Part shown: piece by piece, positions 33,901-45,900 of the stretch
How positions within the stretch are numbered: position 1 is the stretch's first letter
How the letters are laid out: each line of letters begins with the position of its first letter
NCBI RefSeq assembly: GCF_015706575.1
Contig: NW_024037058.1
Coordinates: 17,753,547 to 17,817,546, forward strand
Direction: 5' to 3'
DNA from: Patiria miniata
Lineage: Eukaryota; Echinodermata; Asteroidea; Valvatida; Asterinidae
DNA length: 64,000 nt
Notes under the pieces: model-generated
Told to the model about the DNA's origin: nothing
Seen by the model: the letters and a program-made list of their open reading frames with translations, nothing else
The model's database searches: none
Program-made: the position numbers and the translations under genes

Positions 33901-36900
33901 TCCTCACGTATGCATGCGCAATACTACCAGTGAATCAGTATTTCATAGTCCGAAATTCACACAACACCAGCCCAGGTGCGTTTTGCGCAACATCGCGCAG
34001 TGCGTGCGACGTTCACGCCAATCTCCTTATAAGGTAAGGAGTTGTAGAGGGACATTCCATATTATAGTAAAAGGGGTGTTTCATAAAACCTGAGGTAAAA
34101 TTGTTGAACAAAATGGTTGGCAATTAAGGTCTAGTTTTTGACTTGCTTGGATTTTTGGACCGAAATGATGTTATAACACCTCCCAAACACACATTTATTT
34201 TCTTATTCGAATATTGAAATAATTGAATTATGCGAATTGATGCAGTCTTACCTCTGGGGAAGTGTTGTTGGCAACTGCCAGTTTTTCCAGAATTTCTGCG
34301 ACAGACGTTACTGCCGCGGGACTGATGGCGCTGGCGTTGGATGTCAGAAATGCCATCTCTCTGGCTACTTCCTCAGCATTCTCAGAAGTCACTGTCATCT
34401 GTTGGGTTCAATGGGCAAATTGATGAATTTTAGGGATTTTTCTATCCAATTCCAGTCAAGTAAGCGTAGAGTTTTTAAAGTTGTTATCTGTGATGTTTGG
34501 AGTTCCACTCCCAAAGTTATATAGATTTTGTGTTTAAATTGCTATTTTTTTCATTTTTGAATGAGGCATCGGACAAAAAACATCTGCCCAGTAATGGAAT
34601 ATTTATTGCATACATTTTATATTTTTTTGGCACGACAATAATTCAGGCCTTTCCTTTTATGGCACAAAAACAGGGTTCGACCTTCCACTAGCCAGGTGGG
34701 CTACTGAAACAGACTCTTAATTAAGCGGCGGGCATTTTCACTAGCCCACATGTTTTTCTTTTATAGAGTGTCTCATAGACAACAATGTGCATACATGTAA
34801 AATGTGTATCCTGTGGAAATAGTGTCAGCATTTAATTAATAATTTAACCCTAAACAGTTAATAAAATTAGACACAAATGGATACACCTTTACTTTCTGAA
34901 TTTCATTATTTATTTCTTCCTGTCCTTCCATCTAAGCCGTATCCCAATAATTTTTGACTCGCCAGCCGGGCTACTTAAGGAATAGTTTGACTAGCCCGCC
35001 GCTGTTTTGACTTGTATTTGGCTAGCGGGCTACCGCTAAAGTCGAACCCCGACAAAAGCAACATAAAATAAAAGTGTATTGTCAGCGGTTGAAAAACGTC
35101 TAATATAGGTAAAAAGGAACTTTTTCCATTTTAATAACATTTACGAATTTGTTAAAACCTCAAATATATTTTGAAGAGCACAGCTCTGAATCCTCCTATT
35201 TGAATATGATCGTTGACTCATCTGAGGGAGTTAGGAAGAAGGAGTGTTTCTAGTGTTAATGAGTGTTGCTCTAAACTGTGCCACTGAAATGCACGTACTA
35301 AGAATCAGCCATTTAAGGAGATTTAGAAGTAAGAGGACTGCTTACTTTTGCAAGCTCATCAAGGTTTTCTGTGACGTCTCCCGCAAAGCAATTGAGAATG
35401 ACAGGCTGTTTCCACTGCGGTTGAGATGTGAAGTCACCGACGCAGTCTCTGGTGGCACGGGGCTTTCCCGCTAAAGAAAATCAGAAAATGAAAACAATTT
35501 CAGTACATTTTACACAAAAAAATTCTTCGGAGCATAGTTTTTGTTCCACTGGCCGTAAGTCATCAAAACCAAGATTCCCACAGTCAGTCCAACAATTAAA
35601 GTGCCTAAAGTTTCTTATTTAATATCAGAGCTAAAATGCAGTTTTGAAATATTTTTAATAACTAATATGAGAAAGTACACAGCCTTAGGGGCCATTCAGA
35701 ATTTTCAATGTTTTAAAATTTCGACTTTTTTTCCAAATTATTTTGACCCACCCACCCACCCCTAATTTCGATTAATAAAAAACTGAACATGTACATGTAC
35801 ATGTACATGCACTTGCATGTACATATACTTGAACATGAACATGTATACCCCTGTACATGTGTGTCTAGTTCAGTGACGGCGTGAAGTTGTCGGTCTTCCT
35901 CTTTTGCACTGGTGACCTTCAGTTTTCTTGTGTTTTGCCAGCTGATATGCTGTTGGGAATGACAGGTTGCAGTTTTGGAAGCCACAAAGATGACCGTGGT
36001 TTTGTCGTTTTCTGGATGAGGTGGATGACATTTTCTGGATTAGGTTGTGCCTGTCACGTGAGGTAGCTGAGAAAAACATTCGCTCGTACCCCCCCCCCCC
36101 CTCCCTGTTTGCAGGGTGGGGGGTACGAGCGAAAGAAAAACATCAGGTTTGGGCAGACATCACATCACAGGCTGCGGTTCTCGTAGTCTTGGAGTCCAGT
36201 GGTTGAATAGTCCAGTTTTTATAGCGATTGGTAATCTACGCCCGCGGCGTGTTATAGAGCCGATCTAATACACCTGGTACCCTGCTGCCTCTGCAGGGCC
36301 TAACCGCTACAAACGCCCGGCGTCCAAGTCTACTGAAAAAAAAAACACCTCCCTCTCATGCCACAGTGGGTCTATATACACGTACACATGACGTACATGT
36401 ACAGTACATACAGGGGACGAAGTTGGAAAAGAAACACGCATCGCGATATCGGAACGCTTGCGCGTAGTTCAGGCAAGTCAAAATATCTATCTTTCTTTTC
36501 TTTTTTTATCTTTTTCCATGGAAAGTGAATTTCGATTTTCAATTATTTAGCTTGACCCACCCACCCACAATTTGGAAAAAAGATCGAAATTTTAAAACAT
36601 TGAAAATTCTGAATGGCCCCTGACTTGTTCAAACTTTTTACATTTATTTTCAGGAGTTGGTCTTTCACAGATGGTTGTAGGTTAGCCATCAAGCAAGATT
36701 CAAGTAAACCTTACTGACAAGTGACAATCAAGGAGGTTTAAGTAGCTACCTCGGGTTGTGAACCCGGGGCAGAGGTTCAGCGATTGCGCCGTCTGTCCAA
36801 GTCTGGTTTGTGGGAACGTCAGATTTCCTTCAAGGTATACCTCTTGCAGGCATGACACTGCAAGAACAACAGAACCAGATGTATAAAAAATACAAGTTTA

Positions 36901-39900
36901 TTTACTCTAGAGATGTCATTAATACTGATGTTCAAGAATGAAGCCTGCGTGTACCCAACTAAATCATTTCCGTGTGAACAATCTACATTTGATAGGTAAT
37001 ACAGCTAACGTCCAAATTATTTTGTTGACGTTTATACCCACCTAAATTGACAACATTGATGGTCTCAGATTCCACCATGAACTCAGACGTTTGTAGTCTT
37101 TCCTGGATCGCTACTATCAACCGTTCCTGGAGTGCCAAATCTCCAAAAGTGCAGGGTCCCCCACAATTCCCTTCCAATCGGCGAAAGAAAACCAGAACAT
37201 CAGCGATGATGCTGCCATTTCTGAACGCAAGCATTTCAAATTCAGTATTATATCGCATGCCCAGTTCCTGTTCCAGGTTTCTGGTAACAGAAGACCAAAA
37301 CTGTGAAGAAGGGGGAAAAACAGAACAGAGGGTACAAAAGGTGAACATAAAAGATAGGGGGTATCAAAATGCGTTGTTCGGAAATGTAAACATATGAATC
37401 ATTAGACTTTAATACAGCTACTCTCCAGTACTATTTTCAAGCAAGAAACTTAAAAAAAAAAACTCTGAGCATTTTCGTACTTCTAATTTAATATTAAAAT
37501 GTGCATTTCATGATGAATCCATCAGTTCTCATCTGCCTTGCTCATATCCCTTCTTTATGAATACATGGATGTCCAACAAACTATACTGTAACATGCAAAT
37601 CTGCACAAGTTTGGCTTTGTGCGGTATTGGAAATTGAGAGTCCACCTAATTAAACCGTCACAAAAATATAGCGGTATTCGTTATTATCAGGTACTTTTCT
37701 GTGTGGACTATTTGCCATCAAAATACAGTAGGACAAGTGGGAAAATGCAAATAGGCAGGATGAGCAGAACTTCAAAGGCCCTGCTGCATGACTATGGGCT
37801 CCGTGCACAAGTACCCCTTCAATGGCCAGAAAAGGAGAGTTGGGGGAGACCTAGACTGGTTCCCGGTCCATCCACTGCCTATTTCAAATGACCCAAGGTT
37901 ATTGAGGGCAGGGATTAGTCTGGGAGACCATCGCAAGTTAAATTCGAACGTATTCACGCCGACGACACCTGATGCTATGACTTAGCTTTGTGCACATTCA
38001 GGATAAATAAGTCAGGGGTACTTCGTGCGCAAACCAGTACAGTGCGCACACGTGGTGTCCCGTTCAAGGGGCTCTCAAATGTGATAAAAACGCGCCCTCT
38101 TTTGTTGGCGCATGGAGCCCATAGTAAGCGCAATTTTCACCTTATCCTTCTGACCATCAGAAGAGATTTCAACAATTGTCCATATCGTGCAGATCTTGTC
38201 ATTTTTTTCTGTTGTTATATTTTGTTTATAGGCTTTTGCACACACTTGGCCTTATTTAACAGGCAAAATCGCTGTAAATGAAATTCCATACCTAGGTCGT
38301 TGGTATTTCAGTATTTTGACATCATGTGGTATTGTTTGGTAGTATTGTCAGTAAATGGTATCAAAAAATATTGTCACTAAATGGTGTTATTGAAATAGCC
38401 TAGCACGAGCATTCTAAAAATGTTGCAATCATTTATGCTATTCATTTTTATACACAAATGGGTCAGAGTTTGTGGCCCATTGCTTCAGAATCAGATGCTT
38501 AATTCTTGATCTAAGCTTTAATAATAAAGATGCAACTAAAATGATGTGGGGTGATTTTTTTTTTATTTTCTGTTTTTGCTGATGTGTTTGATATTCTAAA
38601 TTTGTCTAAAGGATAGAGTAACATTTCATACCACGATTTTACCTCTAAAAGTTAATTTATTTCGATGATATGGAGAAATCCGTCAGTTCAAGATAAGCAT
38701 ATTCCAAAACTTAAAGCAGGCAATTAAAAAAAAACAATTTGACCAACTGCCCAAAAGATGTGTTTTTTTTTGACAGAACACCTCATCACATTAAATAAAA
38801 GATACCTTTTTGAGACTTTGGTTACAGAGCTCGTATCAGGAGCTTGCGACACCATCACGGTGTCTTTATCAGCTGGTGTTGTTGAGGCCCTCACGTGACC
38901 CGTCACGTGATCAAGCTTGGTCACACGACAGGATAGAGACACTGTGATGGTGTCGCAAGCTCCTGATACGAGCTCTGTAACCAAAGTCTCAAAAAGGTAT
39001 CTGTTATTTAATTGATATTATAATGGGACAGGAAACAAACTTCCATGCTCGACCTCATCACATGTTTGTAGAACCTATTCTCTCATGCCTTCTTTAATTA
39101 TAAAATTCACAAATTTCGCTGAAGTGATTCATTAGAAAAATATGCCACCCACAAAATGAGTGAACGTACACTTTGTTCCAGTTCCGATTGGAGGTTCCCA
39201 AAGTCTTCGCTGTCTGTAACTGCCAAATCCTCCGTGTAGGTACGGTTGAGTAGCTTCATTGTCACCTTGAAAGTTGTTACTTCTGCAGCATGGATAGATT
39301 AATATTGGAAAGTAAAGACTATGTCCTTTGAAACAACATTGCAGAATGGGAAGTCCTCTGAAGCATTATCTATAAGTGTTAAATACAGTGAGCTAACATA
39401 TTCCGACAGCTGCATAGCAATCTTGACAAACCTACTTGAAGTTATTTTCCAAATTTCACCTTGAAGAAGTTCAGAGTTTTTTTTTTTTTTAAATAACTAT
39501 TATTTTTTTACATTTTGTAAGCTCCCCACCATGCAGTGGCGCACCCAAGGGGGAAGGGGGGTGGGGGGGGTGGCCTCGGGGGGCTTGAGGCCCCCCCCAA
39601 GAGGTTGTCAATCTTGTTTGTTTTTTTAGTCCCATGATTTGACCTTGGAGATACGTATGTGGCTTTTTTTTCGAGTAGTATAATAGGGGTGTAAGTGGCG
39701 CCACCAACGTCAAAATAGTCGGCCCCCCGAAAAAAAATCTGCAGAAAATTTTTTTTCTGCAGCCAAAAAAAAATTGGGCAACATTTTTTGAAAATTTTTT
39801 GAGCCCCCCCCCCCAGCCTCATCCTGGGTGCACCACTGGCACCAAGATTATTCCATTTTGTTCGGTTTGGTATCCAATGCAATATTTGTAAAGTAAGGAC

Positions 39901-42900
39901 TCTCATCCCCGTAACAAAGTGGTCTGTAATTTGTAACTATATCAGAAATATCTACCTGGGCATTTTATTTCCCCAGTGAAGTTTGAATCAAGAAATAACA
40001 AACGAAACGAGATAACAAGATAAAAAAAAGTCCTCCCGGTACTGTTTTGTCAATATATATTTTGACCTGTTAGAGTCAACGTTGCCAGTTCCGTCCGCAC
40101 TTTCTTGTTCTCGTAAGGTTTGCCCGGGATGCCCTCACAGACGTACGCGCCTTGGTCTTGGTTTTCTCTGACACCCTGAAACACCAGCTGGTTCCCGGTC
40201 CGGATGAAAGTCTCAGAAGGAGCTGGTGCCGTCTTGTACCATCGATACTCCACAGCATTCTCAATGTAGCAGTCAAAGGTCACTCCAGGGCTCGACCCCT
40301 CCCCATAGACTGGCACATCGGCTGAAGAGGGAGACACTACAATCTGTGGTTCTATAATACACAGGTGTAAAAGAATAAACCGCAGCATGTAAGAAAATCC
40401 CAAATGAAAAGTATGGAGGGAAGTTGAGTGCAACTGCCACCACTTATGAACAAACTTTAAATTCTTCTTTTTTTAACTGAAACTATATAAAGCCCCCCAA
40501 AAAAGTCTCCGGTTTCTGGTATGGAGCTTGCCCAAAAAGTGGTGCAGCGACGGCTTTTTTTTTTTTTTTCCCTACCTGTTTTTTTTTGCTTCAAATGTCG
40601 GCTGATGACTGCAAATGGTGCCCGACTAAACTTAGTGCAAATATTATGGGAGACCAGAGAGGCCACATAAAGCTTATTCTCGATCATAACCCCATCTAAA
40701 AACACGTTAAAATTGTGCAGCAGCAGGATTCCAGTCAAACCAGTGAGTTTGGCAGTTTTGAGACACCATCTTTCATTGAAAAAAAACGTTTTCATTTTGC
40801 CGGTGCGCATGGCCACGGCGACGCGCACGCATACCAGAAACCGGAGACTTTTTGGGGGGGCCTAACAGAACAAAAATAAAAAGTTTGATACATCAAGCAT
40901 CAATTTATCAAAAAAAATGATATAACTTTAGGACAGCAAACATCTATTTGAAAAAAAAAACATTTTTAATCATGTCAGCATCAATTACTAATGCAGGAAA
41001 AGAATACTTTAAACGTAACTGAAAGCCAAAAATTTTGGGGGACAAAACAAATTGACGGGTAAAAAAAATGTTATTTAAAAAACAGAATTCCTTCATACAT
41101 TTCAGACTTTTTTGGAAAATAATACTTACATGCAATAGAAATTCCACACATTATAGTTAAACATTCTAAAGGTAGCGCAGGTTAAAATACATTTGTGGGA
41201 AACCTACATGCACATCGATAGCCGAGGGTCTGAAAACCTTTATAACAGGAATTAAACCATATGTGAAAAAGTTCATTTGTCCCCCACCCCCCTTTACTCA
41301 CTTTGTTGAAACAAATGTTGTTAGACTTACCAGCCACAGAGATATTTCTGCAGATTCTGTATGCTTCGTGAAGTGACCGGTAACTGCGGGCGGTGTTGCA
41401 GCCTGCCTGGTTGTAGCGCTGCAGTGCGTTTGACCATGGGGCTGTGAGATCTGCACAGTCCACACTGGTCGTATCAGAGCAGTTGAGTGCCACTGCCTGT
41501 GGCGGTTGACCAATTCGCTCCCCTCCAATTATCTCAGAAGAGGGTCTCAAATCGGGAACAGCGAAAGAAACATTCCACCCGAAGTTGGAGTTGGCCTGAA
41601 GCGGGGGCGTCAGGTCAAATGTCAGGATGGTCTCAGGATCGTTGGGCACGTACATCAAGTCATACTGCCTTCTGTACTCTTCAATGGTTTGTCTTGGTTG
41701 AGATAAAAAGTAATCGGGACTCATTTCCAAAACAACAGATACGACAATGGGTACAGCGTCTTGCCCGTATCGGTTTACGAGTTGTCCACGCAGCACTGAT
41801 GAGGAAACTGTGATCTGGTAAATGAACACTTCTGTCGTCCAACCTGTTAAGGAGTTACTTATGTAGATCCTATCTAAGTCAAGTCCTTCAATGCCCATTC
41901 TTTGAGAGAGTGAAAAGCAACCAGCTTCATCGGTCGAGAACAGGCGAAGCTCCGCAGATAGACTCTGGCATTCATCGGCTGCAAACAAAAAACAACGTTC
42001 TTTGTTTTAATTTTTAATGAGCGGGTGACCCCAGTATAAGACACATGGCAATTGAAGATGGATCCTAATGATAAAATGTAACTCTTGGTAAAGTTCAAGA
42101 GATGACACCATATTCCTAAGTACCTACGACAGTTTACCAATTCCTATTGGGCGAGAGCCCTTCAGCTTACAAAAGCCTTTCTGCTTACAGAATTACAGAC
42201 GATAGTCCTGTGCTCCCCAATTATGGATTTGACACGTGAGCGGGGTTTTGTTTGTTTTCGCACAGCGGTGGGGATATGATCTGGATCAGGATCTGGAACA
42301 CAGGCATTTAAATGCATAGACTGCCACTTGTGTGCATAAAACCGTGATTTTGGAAAAGTATGGGCAAAACATTTGTTTGCAGCGCGTGTAACTGTGCGAG
42401 GCACATTCAACGCGGCTTAGGTGTGCAATTAAAACCCGTATTGTATGTGCGTTCGTTTTTGTTGAAAAAAACAAAAGCTGATATGCATATAGCCGTGCAA
42501 AAGCTGTACAAAATTTGAGTTTTCCATAGGTTTGTGCACAAACCATGGGTGCGCCCAGCAGGCACCACTTGGTACATTGAGTCAGCGCTCTTGTAATTTG
42601 ATATCGCTCTATGGTTGAACCTTCTGCGTATTCTGAGTCTGCATCTGCGTATTCTTGAAGCCAAAGTAATGTGTAGTGATGGTAGTGCAGTGTTTTCCAA
42701 CATGTAGAACAAACCTGGCGCCCCGCCATGCTTTCTGCGGCGCCCGCCATGTTTAAGAAGTCCCCGCCAAGCTTTAAAATCCTGCCGCCAGGTTTAATTT
42801 TTTTGACTCTACAGTGTACATTTACAACTAAAATAATTGATTTCAGTTGTTTTTCCACACATTAACGATGTATTTCGATGTCATCCCAGCCCGATCGGGG

Positions 42901-45900
42901 TTGTCTTAAAATCTCGTTGAATCAATCACACGCACGGCCGGCCGTGCAAACACCAGCGATTCCCCATGCACTGTACATACTGTGACGGAATAGGAATTAA
43001 GTCACCAACTGTATGTTTTAAATACACTAGCACACTGTGAGTCACCCACACTTTGCATATAAGGAATCCTTGTTTCTGATTGGTCAATTGAGTTTATGCA
43101 CTGTTGTATGGCAAAGAGAAGTTGTGCACTAGCTTATGGGGCTCAAAGTCTATAAAAGGAGCTGCAGGGCAGGGATTTAGTCAGTTGATTGCTTGATTCT
43201 CTTATGATTAGAATAACTGTTCAGGCTCTTGATTATGTGGAATGACATGACGAATGATGATGATTAAAGGCATGACCACCGTACTTGATTACTGTTTTTG
43301 TTCACCAATTACTAGTCCGTCTTAGGGTATAGGGTCTACTTAGGACTAAGTCAAGGGCAAAGTCCCAAGGGATATAAGTTGGTCTACCCCATTCCGACTC
43401 CGCCCACATTCCGACTCCGCCGACTCCGCCCACATTCCGACTCCGCTTATTCCGCCCCATTCCTACTCCACTCACATTCCGACTCCGCCTATTCCACCCC
43501 ATTCCTACTCCACTTCCATTCCCCCGCTCCATTGCCCGGACTACCAGTCTACTGGCTGATCCGATCAGCCGAGAAGCGGGGATGGCCTGGTACTGCAGGG
43601 ATAGGACACCATCGGGACGGCACGCTACCAACCAAACCAGCCTGACGCAGGAGAGCTGGCACGACACGTCACAATACTATACTATTAGGTATGCGCGATG
43701 TACACACACTGACAACTGAATCCCCAGTTCCGGAGTGTGCCGATACTTCAAGTAGCGACAACCCCGCCGCAAAAATATATATCTGTATTAGTACACACAC
43801 ACACCAGCAGGAGTACGTACGGCAGATCTCACGTGCAGCCAACCGACTTTCTCTTTCTCAGTGCTTGCACGTGCGGTACACAATATAATGCGCATTGATG
43901 TTTTTGTACGAGGCAAACGAGCTCGAGGCCAAAACACGCGTGCACATGGTGCTCCGATCATGCCGATTGTCAAAAGTTATAAATGGCTATCGTGTATGGG
44001 CCCGGTTCCCTAAGAGAACAAAATCCACTTTTAATTTATTTGACTTACCAAACTAGTTGGCGACATTTAAGAACATACAGGTAGGTCATAAAAAGAGGGA
44101 AATTTGGGGGAAAATGACGATGACAACGACAAAACGCAACATGAAAATAAAGATGACGATCGCACGGCACCGGCACCACCCATAAAATCGCGTTTAAAAA
44201 AAAGGAATTTGTATCCCATTTTGTTTTTCAAAATTACAAAAAGGTGTCATTTGATCTGAGAGAAGTCTGCTTTAGGTTGAAAAGGAAATTTTTGAATGCT
44301 AAAAAAATCAGGGGAACTGGCCTGGAGAATCGCCTCAGATTGCACCACAGAGCATCTAGAATCCAAAATTTTCCCGGGGCCCGCTTAAGGCCGTAAGGGC
44401 TTCGCACTTCGCACTCGCAGGAGTCCCCGCCGACCCCAGCGCCAACCTTTAATTTTCAAAGTTGGAGAACACTGGTAGTACATGCTCTGCACATGTACTC
44501 ACACATGTACTTATAATACGCGTGCTGTACACAGTGTGTGCACATTATTATGCGACACTAAATTGGAATGCATGTTTAAGTAGGTTGTCTCACTTCTGGA
44601 AAGATGTAAACTAACTTCTTGTGAATTTTTTTTCATTTTGTTTTGTTTTGAGATACCGACTTAAAGCAATTCTTGACTTGAGTGTCCAACGCACCCTAAA
44701 TTGACCCCTAGGGCAAGCATATAGTAAATCTGGTTGCAACTAAAGCACACAAGAATGGCTCCAAAAACAGTTTGATGAATAAGCTGGAGTAGTTTGTGAT
44801 GGAAATAAAACCTCCACTTTCGCCGTACACATGGACAGTTGAATTGTGGCCAACGCATGTATCATGAATGTACAAGAAACAAGCGGCACCAGACTACTGC
44901 ACTTGATGTTTGATAAAATTCCATATCGCTTCCACCATTAGGCCACAAAAAAAGTTTCCGGTTTCTGGTATGGAGCTTGCCCCAAAAGTGGTGCGGCGAC
45001 GCGGCTTTTTTTTTTTTTTTACCTGTTTTTTTTTTTTTTTGGCTTCAAATGTCGGCTGATGACTGCAAATGGTGCCCGACTAAACTTTGTGCAAATATAT
45101 GGGAGTCCAGAGAGGCCACATAAATCTTATTCTCGATCATAACCCCATCTAAAAACACGTTAAAATTGTGCAGCAGCAGAATTCCAGTCAAACCAGTGAG
45201 TTTGGCGGTTTTGAAACATCATCTTGTATTGAAAAAAAACTTTTTCATATTGCCGACGCGCATGGCTACGGCGACGCGCGCGCATACCAGAAACCGGAGA
45301 CTTTTTTTTTGTGGCCTTAGAGCAATGAAATGGACCCAAAACTGCTCCCAGACCAGTGTAAGACCATAGAGCAAGCTTAGGTTATGCTTTTAAAGACACA
45401 AGTGAAAGTCTGGCAGTGAAATGGGTAACCGGTCCAAGTCACAAGTGGTAGAGTTAGTCAGTGCTTCTACAAAGAGGACACTAGGCTTAACATCTAGGAC
45501 CGGCAAAAAAAAGGAGAAATATACTTACAGATTGAAGAAACAGTTGTCACAGTCTCATGCGTGACAGCTCCCGCAGTGTAACGATCAAGGAAACATTGAA
45601 AGCTGTATAGGTAAAAAGAAGGTATGTAAGACGATGACATTAATTTTTGATTTTCGATAGTACACTCAGTAAGAAGGCAAGACACCGAAAGGTGTTAAAC
45701 GACTTTCAGGAAAAAAAACGGTAATCCTTACTTTTAGGACCCCGTTCCTCTACAGGAAGGGAAAGACTCACCAAAACAGTTGACTAAATGACACTCAAAA
45801 TTGACATTCTGGTATTTCTTGACACACCCATGAACAATTGGCAATGACACCTTCTTGAATATCAGCAGGTTTAATTTTGTGGAAAGAGGGCAGGGCTTTG

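Larger units (their letters stand above)
35688..36620. mobile_element. 933-bp inverted-repeat element carrying a C2H2 ORF
   Basis: GGGGCCATTCAGAATTTTCA and its inverse TGAAAATTCTGAATGGCCCC continue for about 70-100 bp on each side. It lies in the intron between exons 13 and 14. Flanks TTA/TGA are near a PIF-type TWA duplication but do not match exactly. Confidence 0.75.

Noticed and set aside
41182..41330. Extension of the exon 9 frame past the donor
   Set aside because: The frame stays open to 41182, but a good donor (GCTG|GTAAGT) at 41331 and matching phase to the Ig exon at 40351 show that the exon ends there.
42286..42858. 190-residue minus-strand open frame
   Set aside because: It spans the end of a hAT-like element and repeat debris; composition and context do not suggest a gene.
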